DNA of 64,000 nucleotides, taken from Lichenostomus cassidix. Taxonomy: Eukaryota; Chordata; Aves; Passeriformes; Meliphagidae. Of this stretch, positions 38,501 to 50,500 are shown piece by piece. The notes beneath the pieces were generated by a model, which saw only the letters and a list, made by a program, of their open reading frames with translations, searched no databases and was not told where the DNA came from. A program made the translations under genes and the position numbers. How positions within the stretch are numbered: position 1 is the stretch's first letter; every line of letters begins with the position of its first letter. The stretch covers positions 45,951,797 to 46,015,796 of the forward strand of contig CM039184.1 in NCBI GenBank assembly GCA_008360975.2. The letters are read 5' to 3'.

Positions 38501-41500
38501 CTACTGCATAGTGTTCATGGAGTACCAAATTAGTTTTGCAAAAATTGTGGTCAGTTGTGAGGAGACTCAACCATTAGACTCCATGTTCTGGGTGGTAGTT
38601 TGACCTCGGTAGCATACAAGGCTTAGACAAGCTTCTCCCCTCATATTTTCAAAATGAGGCAAAATAATTTTTTTATTTCAGGGAAAAATATTTGCTGGTG
38701 ATCTGTTGTGCCTGATAAAAACTAAATTCCTTCTTTGATAAGGTGACCAATTTATCTATTTTTCCCTCCAGACAAAGCAAATAGATGAGGTCTACTGCAT
38801 AAGGCTTCAGCAGAGCGAGTGAGTCAATGCTACTTTGTGAATATCTAGTTCAGATAGAGGAGAAGGTTAATGCAAGCATGAAGGTGGCTAAAGGAAACAA
38901 CTGTCTGTATTTGATTATCTTTTGAAGAAAACACCCAACTCCCCCCCAAAACAACAACAAAACTAAAGAAATTGGAGCAAGAGATATTAACAATAAGGAA
39001 CATTTCCCAAGGACTGAACTGACACTTGACTTTGCATTGTTTTCAGTGGTGACCTTGGCACCAAAAGCATTGGAATTTTCTGATGAAAAGTTGTGGGGTG
39101 TTGTCAGTGTATGAGAATTGAGGAAGTGCATCTGTTGAACACATGTATTGGGGCCATGTTATTAAATACAGAAAAAACCCCCCCAGTTAAGACCATACAT
39201 GTGAAGCTAATAATAAACTCCCAGGAAACAGCAAAAATTCTTATTTTCACAGCATGATTACCTGCAGAGAAGTGCTATGAGAGCTGAAGATGTTTTGGGG
39301 AAGATACTTTACTAAGAATGAGGTGCAATTAAGGCATTGTACAAAGTCCTTCCTGCTGAGATGTCATTTGAAATACTACATGCAGTTCTGGCTATGTATT
39401 CAAGAAACATTGATTTAAGATGGTTGAAATTCAATGAAGGGAATGCTATGGTAATAAAGAGCTTTTTAAGAAAAGACAGAAATACTTCAATATGAGGATA
39501 AGAACTGCAGCTTAAACTAGCTAGAACAAACGTAGGAAACTTGAAAAAAGCTCTTGTGTCTTGTAGTGAGCTCGTGGAGCAGTTTCCTTAGTGAAACAGT
39601 AGAATAGGGTCAGAATGGGGACTGTTTTTCTATGGTAAGCTTTCATTCATCCAGTCCTGGAAGGGTCATAGGAGCTACCTGCATGTAGGAGGACTGAATT
39701 TCAGAACTGAACATGGTGAATTAAAGGTGAATTAATTAAAGTTCCTTCTAGTCCTGTATGAAATGTGTTGTAACAGAAACTAAAAAACTGAGCTGAAAGC
39801 ACAAAGTATCCATAATAGCTTGTGACTGTCGTGGACATTAAAACGTGTGGGTGTGTTTCATAATTTTTACTCAGAAATATTCCTGTTCTCTTTCGGTATG
39901 TGTTTTATGATACTAGCTCAGATGTTGAGCCAGTTTCAATGGATTTCTAAGAATCTGGGTTTACTAATCAAACTGTGCCCACCTGGGTTTGATACTTACT
40001 TATTCTTGTGATAAGTAACTTTGATACTTACTTATTCTTATGATACTATTCTCATTCTTGTGGATGAAGTGATGTAGTATGCATTAATTTTGAATTTTTG
40101 ATAAATGTGAAAAAATGTATCTTTAAATTGTATGTCTTAGAACAGTTTCTGATTTGTGTTAATCCCTTGATGACAGTGAAGAGGCGAAATTTCACTTTTA
40201 ATAGAGAACACTGTCTAATGCTATTTTAAATAGTTGGGGGATTTAACAGTCTCTGCAAGTAAATTGCTTAGATGTCTTCTGTGAGAGTCCACCTTCAGTT
40301 ATTAACAGTATTGGGTTATGTATTTGAAAATTGTTATTGTGAAGACTTCTTACGGGCATATGTATGAGCAAGGGATATTTTTAGTTAAGTTCTTAACAAT
40401 GAAAAAAATTGTTTACTTTCTTGACATATTTAATATCATGCTGGGAGCACTGCTTCGTTCTTATCAGCATATTTAAATTAGTGACTCAATTCTTACACAG
40501 TAAATGAATGATAATATTTTCTTTGTAAGTTAAAAATTGCACTGGCAGTAAAAAAATGTTATCTTTCAGATGGCAGAAATGGGATAATCTGCCAAATACA
40601 GAAATTTAGGATTTTGTGAAATTATTTTGGACTTGATAAGAATTTTGGTGACCTTTATATGACTTTTGCATAGTTCAGATGATTCTTGCATACAAGATTT
40701 CTTCTGCAGTATTTTTGCTTCTGATTCTTTCCTCTTTCTTTTATTACTCTGTCTAATCTACAAGTAGCTACAGTACACCTAATTTCAGTTTTCATGTTTT
40801 TTCTACCTTATCCATTTGTATTCCCCCAGCATGCAGACAGCAGATAGCTAGGGTGATTGTTGTATACATTGCTGTGGAAATGACTGTTCTTGAAACATGT
40901 GAAAGGAGAAATTGTCTTCTAATCTAGCTGTGCCAATAAAAGAGAAATCATCCTACAGGAATTGAAAAGCAATAAATAACAAGCAGACGTTCCTGCTCAC
41001 CCCCATAAAAAGAAAAGAAAAATAAATTATTTCACAAGTTGAAAGACTGATTAACTCAATGAGTTTTCTGTTAAACTGCTATGTCTGAAATAAAACCACT
41101 TCATAGACTCTTTGCAATTTTACAATGTTTTATTGGTGTGAGAGTTTTATTTACATTTTTGCTCTTTACAGTTGCCCTGTGGTCACCGGTGTAAGGAGAT
41201 TTGCCATTCAGGTAGCTGTCCTCTGAACTGCAGCCAGAAGGTTAAACTCCGATGTCTCTGTAAGAGACTGAAAAAGGTGAATTTACAAGTTGCAGTTTTT
41301 GAGGGTTGTATATTCTTTGCATTTTCCTGTGCTTGTATGGATGGAGTGTATGGATTCTGCAGATTAGAACAGGGTCGGTTACTATAGTCGAGCTGTAAAT
41401 TCACATCAGCTGAAGATCTGGGCTGCTGTATCAGAAGATTCATTGGAGAAATCAAATCTTGTTAATTCAAAAATGTGTTAGCTGCCTGACTTAGAATAGC

Positions 41501-44500
41501 TTTATCTTCATGGGCACTTAAATTTTTGTAGTTTTGTGGGAAGAATGCTCAGATGACCTGGAGTGATTTGAGAATAAAAATGACATTTTTATGACGATAT
41601 TGGGAAAATTTATGTAAACTGGAATTAGCACAGATGTTGTGAAACCTGAACTACTGTAATCAGTTAAGGTTCCTTGCAAACCTAAAAGCAAGTATGGACA
41701 TCAGCATCCTTAGCTTCTAACAAATATAAGGACAAAGTAATATAACAAGTTTACTATAGCTATACACTATTATGAGGGGAACAGCAGAAATTGATATGAA
41801 GTCTTGACAAATAATAATGTCTTAATGAAAAAAGAAACATGATCTGTCTTAATGAAAATGTGTTTGAATTATTTTTCTGGACCAAATTAATTTCCAAGCA
41901 TTCCAAGCAGGTTTCAGTTCCCCAGAGTCCTCAGCTTCTTCAAAATATGTCTTGTGCATCTAGGAGTCTTGCAGATGGGGTGCTCAGCAGGAGAAAAGAT
42001 GACATATACAGAATAAGTGCTTAAAATTGATCAGCCTCTGCTTACAGATGACCACTTTGTTGGTTTTTGTTTTTAATTTCTTCAATACTAGGAGAAGGGG
42101 AGAACGTATGAGTGAGAATGACTTAATTTTTCCCCTCCCATGACCAGACCTTGTCCTGTAATCTGAGCCAGTTAAGGGAATGTGTATGAAATTACTGAGA
42201 CACTGAATGCAAACTCTTTCTGCCAGAGGTTCAGAAGGTTATCTTACTTGTCTAAGGCAAACAAATGAGAAAAGAGGAGAAAGCTTAAACTGGGCTATTG
42301 ATTTATTCTACCTTTCAGTTTAGCTTATTAAAAAGAAGGGGGGGAAAAAAGTACAATTTAATACATAATTAAAGGTTCAAATAACATTCAGCCATTAGCT
42401 TTATTTTATGTGTGAAACCAGTGTTTTACTGAATAAGAAAGTTTTATTATTTTCATAAAGAAGTTGACATACCTAAAATCTTATATAGGGAAATGATTAT
42501 AAAAGACAAATTATACTTAACAGGAAGTACAGTGCAGCAAGTTACAAGAAGGCCAAGTTTCACTGGAATGCGATGCATTGTGCAAGGAAATGAAGCGGAA
42601 AGCATATGAGGTAATGTATCCATTGTAGCTATAATTTCTTCTCAGAGCTTCAAGAAAAGTAGAAAAAAACAACACAATTATTTTTCAAGGCAGTACCTGC
42701 AGAAATGCAACATAAGTGGATGTGTTGTTGAATAGTAGCTATTTTTTCAGACTCGAATTTATGAATGGTGTCAATTAACTCCATGAAATACTATTTTAAA
42801 ACAGTATTATGTTATTTTCCTTTTTTTTTCTTTAAATTGATTGGAACTGATTTTTTTCCTCTTTCATTGAGAACAGCTGATGATCAGTGATGATAAAACA
42901 GTTGTGAGTGCTCTAAGATTAGAGTCAGGCTGCTTTACAAGGCATTGTTAGACCTTTTTTTCCAATGAAGATTTTGCTGCCATCAGATGCTTAACTTGTC
43001 CAGTGTGGAGTGTAATCCTGCTACATGGTATTAGTTATCCTATACTAGAAGAATTGAGAATTTCCAGCAACTGAAGAATACTTCTTAGACTGCTGTAAAC
43101 GTGACTTCTCCCTAGCTCAGCTATTTTATGAAGTAAAGGATTTGCTGTGTGCTGTCACACAGAGAATCAGGATATGATCCTTGCTCTTATAAACCTTTTA
43201 TAAAAACATTAACAAAAAGAATTGATGCATAACTGGCTTGGGTTTTATCAGGTAATTATTAGATATGATAAACGTACAACCCAAAAAGTCAATGGGTAAA
43301 GCTGACAAGTCAGCTTCTGCTCAGATTTTCAGGATTGATTGACAAGTTCTAACAAGTACTGCACTGACCAAATCCCACAAGTTTGCTATCAGGTGGAATG
43401 CTAAAACTCTTGGGATAAGCCTTTAGAAAATCCCAACCATAACAGACAGTTCCAGTGAGAATGTGAAGGTAAGTTCATAGGCTATGGAGTCCTTCCATAA
43501 AGCAAGGTGAGCTCACAGTAGACTGCACGAGCTGAGACTGAGCAGCATGTCTGTGTGGTGCAGTGTCAGTGCTGTTGGACTGCAGCAGACAATACTACCA
43601 ATTTCTCACACCGATGTTGTAATCCACAGGGAGAAATGGTCTAATGCAGTGAGCAAATGGCTACAAGTTTCTCCTGTAAGCAATGCCACAGATATACTGT
43701 GTGGCATAACCTAGCTATGTGTACATTCCTTGCATAAGAATGTGTATTTACTTGGTTTGGGACTTTTATATTAAGTAATAAAATTCTATTTAAATTATTT
43801 GTAGGCATCTTTTTGTAGCCTGTGTTGACTTAGCATGCCAATCACATACTAGAATGGTCTCCTATTATAGGTACTTGAGGAAAGTTGTTTATTTATGTCT
43901 ATTACTGTTTAATGTGTCCAGACTGGAAAAAATTTTGAAAACTGCAGACATTTACAAAGATAAATTAGTTTGCACATTTGCAAAACAGCCATTAATTTCC
44001 AAAACCAAAGTGCATTAATTCTTAATAAAACTTTTCAGGTCTGGCCCCTAGTGATTAAGCACTTCTTACTCATTAGGTACCTAGGAATTGAATGTGTCCT
44101 TTACTGTGCATTTTATTAAAGAAATAGTTCTAGAAATGTTTTTCCATATTGTGATTATAATAGTTAGGTTCCCTTTATCTGTGTACATTATACCTACATA
44201 TATTGTACAAATATGACCACACCAGTGCTAAAAGAAGCTTTTCTGTTGCTCTTTTCCACATTTGCATGTCACCTTTTGTAGCTGAAGTTTTGCCATTAGA
44301 TGGCAGTGAAAAACAAGGAGGCTCGTTGTATAGTTTTTTGGGCACCACACTTTTCAGATTTCAGATGTGCATGGCTGAGAAAGTCCTGTACACACATTTC
44401 TAAACAGACTCTGCCATGAATTAATGACTAATAGATTAATGAAATTCTCAATAGTGTTTTTATTTGATATGATGTTTAGTAATTTAAAAATTTGTCTGAA

Positions 44501-47500
44501 AAGCTGCAAATAGGACTGAGCTATTGATCCTGCCCTCAGTGCCTACTGTTTGATCTACAGCGTGCTAAAGCATGAGCTAGTGTGCTTTCTCCTTAGTTAA
44601 CAAAAACTCTTGAATTGAAAATTATTTTTAAACAATTCTACCTATGCAAACAATATTTAATAAACTATTTTCATTGTTAGTAACCAAATCATTCAGCTAC
44701 TAGGATCAAGATTTTTTTCATTTCAAGTTAATAATAGGTTTTTACATCCAACTTTTCTGAGCTAGTGATTCAGTGACGGCAATGCTAAAAGCTGAAATAA
44801 TGTATTAGAAAAGGGAGATACATAAACTTTCCCCGTATATTCTTTCTGTTACTGCTGTTACTTAGTGATTGCTGACTGTGGGAACTTAAGAGGGTGAGAT
44901 GGTGTCTTTCTGTCTAATGGGCTTTGTTGGATTTACCTATTAGCATGCCTGATTTTTTTTCAGTTGACATAAACTTTTGGCATCTACGAATGTCCTGTAG
45001 CACTGAAATACTAGATTTAGCCAAATACTCCGTGGGAGTAGAATACATTCCTCTGTTGTGAGCCAACCTTCTGGTAAATTCATTTTATGCCTTTGCATTA
45101 TGAAAAATAATTATTGATGTTTAATCCCTACTTGGCATCTGCACACTTCAGGATTTGGTGTCCTGTTAGTCACCTGATGAATCCTGGTTATGTATCTCTT
45201 CAGATGGAAGCCACTCCATCCTGTTGTCTTTTGTGTATGTTCAGACTTCATATTTATTTGTTATTGTAGGACCAAAATGGAATGCAGGTGCTAAGATTCA
45301 AGTATGTGGCATGTTTACATTTTGATAATTTTTTCTGCACCACTTTTTTTTAAATTTAATTTGCTTTCTTGAATGCTGCAAAGTATTTCTATAGAATTAT
45401 CATTTGTAACTCCCATGACTGTTTTTCATATGACTTTCTGATGGTGAAGCTCACATGATTGAAAGTTTGCATACTTTAGCTGAGAACCATTCTATAGGAG
45501 TAATTGTGACTCCACAAGAAAACATGATTAGCTGCTGTTTACAGCAGTTGCTTATCACTTTGTATGTCTTGACAGATAAAAGAAGCAGAAGCCAAAGCTG
45601 CTCTTGAAGAAGAGAAGCGAAGACAACAGGTATTAACCTTTCTTCTTCCTCATCCACATCCTCCTCACCTTGTTCTTGTTAGTAAATGATGTAATTTGCA
45701 TGCAATTAAAGATGTATAGTTTTTAATGTGATATGCACAGTCATTCCTGTCAGCTGTTACCATACTCTGTGTGCTGTAAATTATTTACAGTGGTTAAGAG
45801 GCCACATTTTCCAAATAATTTTCAGTGGTAACCTTATATTTCTGTAACTTTGTATAATGTAATTTATTTTTAAAATACTAAGTACTCTTTATTTTATTCA
45901 AACACTTTATACAGCATAAACATCAGAGAATACTGAATAGCCTCTGCAAGATTTAAATAGTGGGTGAATCGCCCCTTCTCTCTCCCATAATGAAAGAACA
46001 AGGACAGCTAGATGAGTCTTTGTCCTTCAAGGTCTCCGAGGTGGGGGGGAAATGTGTATTCACTGTAATTGCTCTTGGTGGTGAGGGTATGTGGTCAGCA
46101 TTGTAATCCACAAAGCTGCTGTGCCAGCTGCCTGGAGGTGCTGATACTGATCATATCCAGGCAAACACTGTAAGCTCAGCTGGTGATGATGGCTAGGTCA
46201 GGTTTGTCATCTGGAGTCTGCACGCCTTCCAGACAGTTCATGCCTGTGTGCCTGTTCCTGAGTGAGCATTTGACACCAAATCATATTCCAAGTCCAGGGT
46301 GTGCTTTCTGACTCCTTTTACTCAATTATCACAGCATCTATGTATTTACGTCACACTTGTGTTTTCACCTGCATGTCACACTCCATTTTTATCAGGGGTC
46401 AGTGGCTTGCTCCCTGCTTTGAAGGGGTAAGGGAGGCTTACAGGGCTGATCCACTTGTGCCATCTCCCTAGTCTTATTAGGATAGACGGTTTCTCTGTGG
46501 GTCACAACTTCTCTTATGCATGCTTTGTAAGTTCCCTAAGCAATTAATGCAAATGTTACATCTACAATGCTCTGGCAAAGTCTGCTTTTGTTTTTTAAAG
46601 GCAAGCCTTGTCTTCTCATCCTTCAAGAAAAGCAAAGTTATGTGTCTATTGTCCAGGGGACCAGGCACTGCTTTGTGGTCATCTTGCAATGTTTATTGCA
46701 ACATTCATATCTCATCTGTTTACAGTATTGGGCACATATTCCTTCAAAGAACTCAGACACTTCATTGTTCTCTAAGCTGACCCTGAAAATGTTACTTCTG
46801 GCACATAGGTCAGGAAGTGTAACTTGCAGACATACATCTGAAACATGTTATTGGGCAGAGGAAATCTGTAGGTGTTGGTTCTGCGAGCTAAGTACTGAGG
46901 TGTGCTAATGGGTGTTAAATGTGTAAAGAACACGCTTACAGTTCCAGAGCTGGAAAGTCAAAGTTGCTGATGTTTGTCTTGCACAGAGTGTGTTTTCATG
47001 CATTCCAGAAGGCATCCTACCCAATTACTAACAGTTTCTGCTCAAAATCACCTAATTTATAGTCCCTTTAGTAAAGTCTCAGTAATGAGGCTCGTCTGGA
47101 ACTGTAGCAGATTGACTCCACCAACAGAGTGTGCAACATCCTTTTGGGTGGATTCTTCAGCAGTGATTGTTTCTCTCAGCAGTCACACCACTATTGCATT
47201 CTACTTTTACATGCTCTGAAGTTTCGCAGTTCCAGCCCAGCAGTAGTAACTTTATGCAATATATGGCAACTGCTCCTGCATATGTGTTTTGTGATGGATG
47301 CAATTTCAGGGATAGAAAACTTCACCTATACATAATGAAGCCTACTAAAAGGTTAATTAAGAATTGCTAGTTATATAGCACATTAGGAGACAGTAGGACA
47401 AAAACAGTAAAAAAACCAGGACAAAACAATTTTTTTTTTAAAGAGACAGCAGTAACTAATAAATAGGCTCTAGAACTGCACACAAATATTAACCTCAGCT

Positions 47501-50500
47501 ACTGGAGCCTTTTTATGTAACGTTGGTTCCTGTCCAGTTTGAACTCATAATCAGCCATCTGTTGATGGAAATTGGAGGCCATCACTGTCGTAGAGTGTTA
47601 GATCACGTTAAGAGCGTATTTTTGAGTATACTCCCATCTGACAAGTTTGTGTCTTGTACCACCTTCCTCAATGTCATTTGCACATTTTTACGGAGACTGT
47701 TCATCTGTTAGTCACAGTTCTTAAAACTATTTTGATTAATACTTCATTAAATGTTTTATATACAAATTAGTTACTGCTCTAGTAAGTCTGTGCATTAGTA
47801 TTTTGGTATTTGCTATATTTGGTAGCAACTTTTGCTAATGCCATTTACAGATGGAATCAGTTGTTTTTTAGTGGAAGAGACGGCTTGGCTAGGCTTCTTG
47901 TCATGGCCCTAGCAGCCAAACTTTTCCTCTGCTTCTAATTCAGAGGCACCCTGTGAGGCTAGGGTTTTCACAATTGCTAGAGGTGGAAAAAAGATCAGTG
48001 CTTTGGTTATTTAACAGCTCAGACCAAGCCCTCTGTCCCTCTCCATTGTAAAAGATACGGTTAAATTTTCAAGCTAACTGTTAAAAGTTTCAGTACGGGA
48101 AGTTAGGGTCTCAAGCCTGAAGTGTAATTTATTGATTTGTATGAAAGATTTTGTTTCCTTTTTTTTTTGTACAAATAAAAGTTTTTAATGGATCCTTATG
48201 AGTTAAAAAGTCAAGTGTTGCCCTCCCCTATAAATAAAAATATATCCTCACTGTGAGAAAATACACTTTGTGACTGTATAATCACTGTTACTTGCATTCA
48301 TTTATCTACATTTTCCCGTGGGTATGCTACTCCTTCCAGTGCAGGAAGACTGTAGTGAATAACACGTGAAAGAACAAAATGCAGTGCCTGAGCAACACTA
48401 AACTAGACATTATCTGGCATCATATTGTTTTGAATATACAGTTTCAGTAAATACATGTCCTTTTACTTTTAATATGTTTATAAACAAAGAAGTTAGGTTC
48501 TTACTCTAAATAAATATCCTAAGCTTGTTAAGCTTGAAAAGGTAGTTTGAAGACTGGGCACAACCATTACTTCTGAGATCATTAAGGTGACACTTCGGGG
48601 ATGTTGACAGTTACACAAAATCTGTTGGCAGCTTTTCAAGGATAGTGATGGCTTCTCATATTCTGTGCCTATAAGTCTTTTTTCATTGTGTATTTTGGTT
48701 TTTTTATTATGTATTTATTTTTAGATGGGTTTTTATAGAGTTCACTAGGAAAGCGATTCAATAATTACTCTATCATTTTGCTTGAGCCACATATTTTAAT
48801 TCAGATTATTGCAATTCATGAAGCTTTCTGCTTTTAATGTACAGATCACAAGTGTGTAATAACTGTAGAAGCCCCAAATTTGACTAAGTGTCTGTATAAG
48901 ATGAAATACTGCCATGTTGTCTATAAAACCATAAGAGCTCTGCCCTTGCCTCCAGATTTTGGATTTGAAAAACTGTTTCATTAAAATTCTTTGCTTTTCT
49001 AAGGTAGGATTAGCTAGTTGAAAATAATCTTGTTTCAAACAGACTGTGTGACTTTGTCTGAACTCCTCTCCCATATCATCAGAGAAGTGCCAACAATTTC
49101 TGCCTTTGTTAGGTACAAAGGAATAGACATCAAAATAGGCCCCTTTCTCCTGCTAACAGTGGTATCTGGCACAGGAAGGGAAGAGCTGCTTTGTGAAACT
49201 CTGACAAATATTTGCTGTCAGTGGAGGAAGACCAGACATCAGGCAACCTTACGTTCCAAGGGAAAATTTTATTTACTGAACTACTACTCTGTCCATTTCC
49301 CAAAACAGTCTTATTCTTGTTTCTTTAATGCACCTACTGTATTGTCTTAGTCCCTCTTCCTGGCAGCACTGCAGTAGTAGTCATGTAGATTTATTTCCCC
49401 TCCTGGCCAGGCTTTGTCTCTGTTCACTGTCCATGTTTCCTCTGCTTCAGCTCAGTGTTGCGCCTTTTGCCCAGCCAGTCCTGGCTTGCTGTGCTCTGCT
49501 ACTCCCATCTCTTTTCCCTTTCACTCCATCGGATTTCTCTGCTCCCTAGTGCCTTGTCCCATGCTTTCTCAAGTACCTGACAACTTGACTCAAAAATCCA
49601 GGTAATCATTGGACCTTTTCTGATTTTAGTCTGTCTCAGGTCTTTAGAGCGTCTTTTCTAATTTTCCTAGCAATTAGATGGTTTCTCGTTGGAGCCTCAT
49701 CCTATGCTTCACTCTTTATTCTAGGCTGCCTAGTTCCAGTTTTATTTCAGCTTTGTACCCTCAAATGAATTTTGTCTGTATTCTCTTGATGCCCTTTTAA
49801 AAAAATGTGGAGGGAGATGAGGGACAGCATCAGAGGATCCTATTATTTGTTCCAGACAGGACCCTGAAACTGCCATTCTTTGTTGGAAGCCTGGCATTCT
49901 TACTATTGCAGTTGCTTTGCTCCAGTATTGGGCCTATGGGCATGTGTTTCCTTTTGAAGGACATTATATACCTCCTACAGTCATATGAGTGATTGAATCT
50001 CAAGTTATAACACTTAACAAATGGAATATTTTTGTGCGTAGCTAAGATTATAGCAATTAATCTAAAATGTAGCTGAGCATGCAAATATAAAGAATTGAGG
50101 GAAATAGGATAGATTTTTAGTTATTTATGTTTTTATTAATTTATTTTTGGTAGAGTACATCTCTATTTTGAGAAGAGGTCTCTGAAGATTTCAGCCTATG
50201 CTCTTACATAAGTTAGTAAAATAGCTTAAATGCAAGAGTGTTTTGATAGGAAAAAATAATGTATTTTTGACATATTTCATGAAAATAACAATCTTACTTT
50301 AACTTATTATGTTCATCCTGAGTTGAAAATTGCATGTAAAACTTCAGTTGGCTGCATTTTTGGCAATGTCTTTTATAGGAAACTAAACAATGGTTTAATA
50401 CTTGAAAGCAAAGTGCTTTGTAGCTGTTGGATACACTATCTCATCTCTGAGATGTGTAACTTCCATTGGCTGATGATTACTTTTGTTAAATGTTATTTGG

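Larger units (their letters stand above)
33563..41171 (+). other. NFXL1: NFXL1 intron 18, largest intron
   Basis: A 7.6 kb intron. It carries a CR1 copy (36871-37398), two probable ancient CR1/L3-like pieces (34215-34376 and 39340-39760), a 25 bp duplicated AT-rich segment (36019-36140) and a 32 bp tandem duplication (39988-40051). No coding or RNA gene was found. Confidence 0.85.
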
